Below, piece by piece: positions 62,858-64,000 of a stretch of 64,000 nt of DNA. Position numbers and translations under genes: made by a program. Within the stretch, counting starts at the first letter, position 1, and every line of letters starts with the position of its first letter. The stretch is from NCBI GenBank assembly GCA_030267965.1, contig BRYA01000097.1, forward strand, positions 1 to 64,000. Reading direction: 5' to 3'. Origin of the DNA: Triparma columacea (lineage: Eukaryota; Sar; Bolidophyceae; Parmales; Triparmaceae). The notes beneath the pieces are model-generated. The model was not told the origin of the DNA. It saw only the letters and a program-made list of their open reading frames with translations, and did not search any database.

Positions 62858-64000
62858 TTACACTTTCCTATACTTCCTTCTGAAGTCTCCCCTTCTAGCT
62901 CCACTCCTCCTTCCCCCCTTTCTATTCCACACAAACAGCCCACAGAACAGCACTCCGAAGATTACGGGTAACGCAATGCTTATTCTTCTACTTGTCCACT
63001 CCTCTAATCCTCCTCCCACACTCCCTCCCCTCTTCTCATCCCCCTTGCTATAGTATTCGACGACGTACTCAGCAATCTCGTCCTCGTGCTCGCCCATGGA
63101 CTCGGACCAGCACTGCGGGCACTCCTCCCTCGTCGGCCACCACATCCCCTCGTCCTCGTTGACCCTCTGAGACACGCTGTTGTGCACCCTCCACAGCCAA
63201 ATTAAAGCCCTGCCCGCGTCCACCTCCCCATCAACAATTTCACACGCCCCGTGATCGCAGTGGTCGTATTCGTGCAGGAAATGCATCCTGCATTCCTCGC
63301 ACGGGAAGTGCTCCGCAATTAGACCCCTCACGGCCTCAGCAAACGCCTTCCCCGAAGAAGAGTGTCGGACGGAGATCGAGAGCGTGTGCAGTAGCGACCA
63401 CATCCCACAGGTGTACCCCGAGCCCGGGGTCCCTTGGGAGCAGACTTGGGACCAGGAGAGATCGAGGGAGAGCCCGCCGTCGCCGGAGTGGAGGACGGGC
63501 TTTATCTCGAACGCCTCTAGGAGAGATTGCTTGAACTTGTCCATAATGATAGTGTTGCCGACAGATTCTCTCCTCTCCTTCTGGAGCGCCTTGACGGCGA
63601 CGTGGCACGGCAGGGCTCCCCCGTGCTCCTCAACCATATCCATGAAAGTCGAGATCTCGGGGGTGAACGAAGGGACGTTGTAATAGAGGGTGAAAAGGAG
63701 GGAGTTGCAGGCGTTGTTTGTTAAAAAATAGGGGGGGCGACCGGGGGGGGAGAGGGGGAGGGAGGAGGGCTTTTCTGGGATTTTAAGGACGGAGGGGTTG
63801 GAGGGGTTGGGCGGGATGGATGAGGAAGCAAGAGAGAGGAGCTGGGAAGGAGGTGCGTGTGCGGGGGGGATTAGAAGGTTTGCAAGTGCGAAGGTTTTCC
63901 TTTCCTTTTCCCTCTCACCTTGGCCTCAATATCGTCAACCTTCCTTTCTTTTATTTCCTGCCACCCCCCCTCGTCCCAGTACTTCATTGTCGGGTAACCG
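62858..64000 (-). CDS. QSOX-like sulfhydryl oxidase (thioredoxin + ERV/ALR), 5' end beyond window
   Basis: Visible exons (minus): 63919-64000 (continues off the right edge) and 62858-63841; junction phase 0, about 354 residues visible. The first exon gives GYPTMKYWDEGGWQEIK, a thioredoxin-domain end. The second starts Ser/Pro-rich, then YFLTNNACNSLLFTLYYNVP. The ERV/ALR domain follows: YTCGMWSLLHTLSISV, the CxxC FPCEECRMHFL, LIWLWRVHNSVSQRV (FAD contacts) and WPTREECPQCW. A C-terminal membrane helix (ISIALPVIFGVLFCGLFVW) and a basic tail complete it, as in quiescin-sulfhydryl oxidases, which form disulfides in secreted proteins with O2 as acceptor. The stop lies 97 bases from that of the convergent Arb2 gene. 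Confidence 0.9.

Overview
The window looks like the end of a nuclear chromosome of a photosynthetic stramenopile (ochrophyte) alga; Parmales/Bolidophyceae or a relative is my best guess, not a proof. It opens with a CCCTAA telomere tract. It is gene-dense, with short spliceosomal introns and mostly short intergenic spacers. Several proteins begin with a signal peptide followed by a transit-like stretch. In the isopropylmalate dehydratase and the LON-domain protein, Phe is the first residue after the likely cleavage point, as in plastids of secondary red origin. I resolved 45 introns by matching reading frame, GT/AG borders and family conservation. 33 of them begin GTGAG.

Layout. 1-69 telomere; 70-421 degenerate subtelomeric repeat; 422-6169 (-) a 1915-residue START-like/polytopic membrane protein without introns. 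6821-11011 (-) MMS19, head-to-head with 11140-15138 (+), a protein kinase with a long N-terminal region. 15294-15932 (+) a small Q/P-rich, Cys-rich protein that appears to use a 5-nt microexon. 16057-18326 (-) a CgeB-like glycosyltransferase. 18550-24612 (+) a giant Cys-rich multi-pass membrane protein ending in a WW domain. 24877-26168 (-) an AGC kinase. 26488-29782 (-) an RND/MMPL (SSD) transporter. 30125-31436 (+) SDHB. 31664-32461 (-) a short AATF/BFR2-type ribosome-biogenesis protein. 32688-35174 (-) a five-finger C2H2 protein. 35175-36410 an unusually long noncoding interval with a duplicated element and a strong stem. 36411-37901 (-) an ankyrin protein. 38297-41374 (-) a cyclic-nucleotide-gated-type channel. 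An assembly gap lies at 41839-41866.

41964-43921 (-) ethanolamine-phosphate phospho-lyase-like aminotransferase; 44202-45126 (-) an unrecognised Cys-rich protein; an AT-rich island near 45.4-45.7 kb; 45770-47239 (-) rhomboid protease; 47571-49125 (-) LON substrate-binding-domain protein; 49277-50506 (-) an unrecognised membrane protein; 50582-52254 (-) S28 serine peptidase; 52457-53533 (+) atypical SDR; 53679-53966 (-) small TIM chaperone; 54909-57953 (+) fused LeuC-LeuD; 58088-61330 (-) GAF-GAF cyclic-nucleotide phosphodiesterase; 61569-62760 (+) Arb2-domain protein; 62858-64000 (-) QSOX-like sulfhydryl oxidase, running off the right edge.

These are ordinary eukaryotic neighbours rather than an operon. 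The only loose theme is signalling: an AGC kinase, a cNMP-gated channel, a cNMP phosphodiesterase and a second kinase. No prokaryotic-style system, virus or transposon ORF was recognised. The most novel-looking items are the multidomain membrane proteins, the microexon, the structured noncoding interval at 35-36 kb, and the low-GC island.
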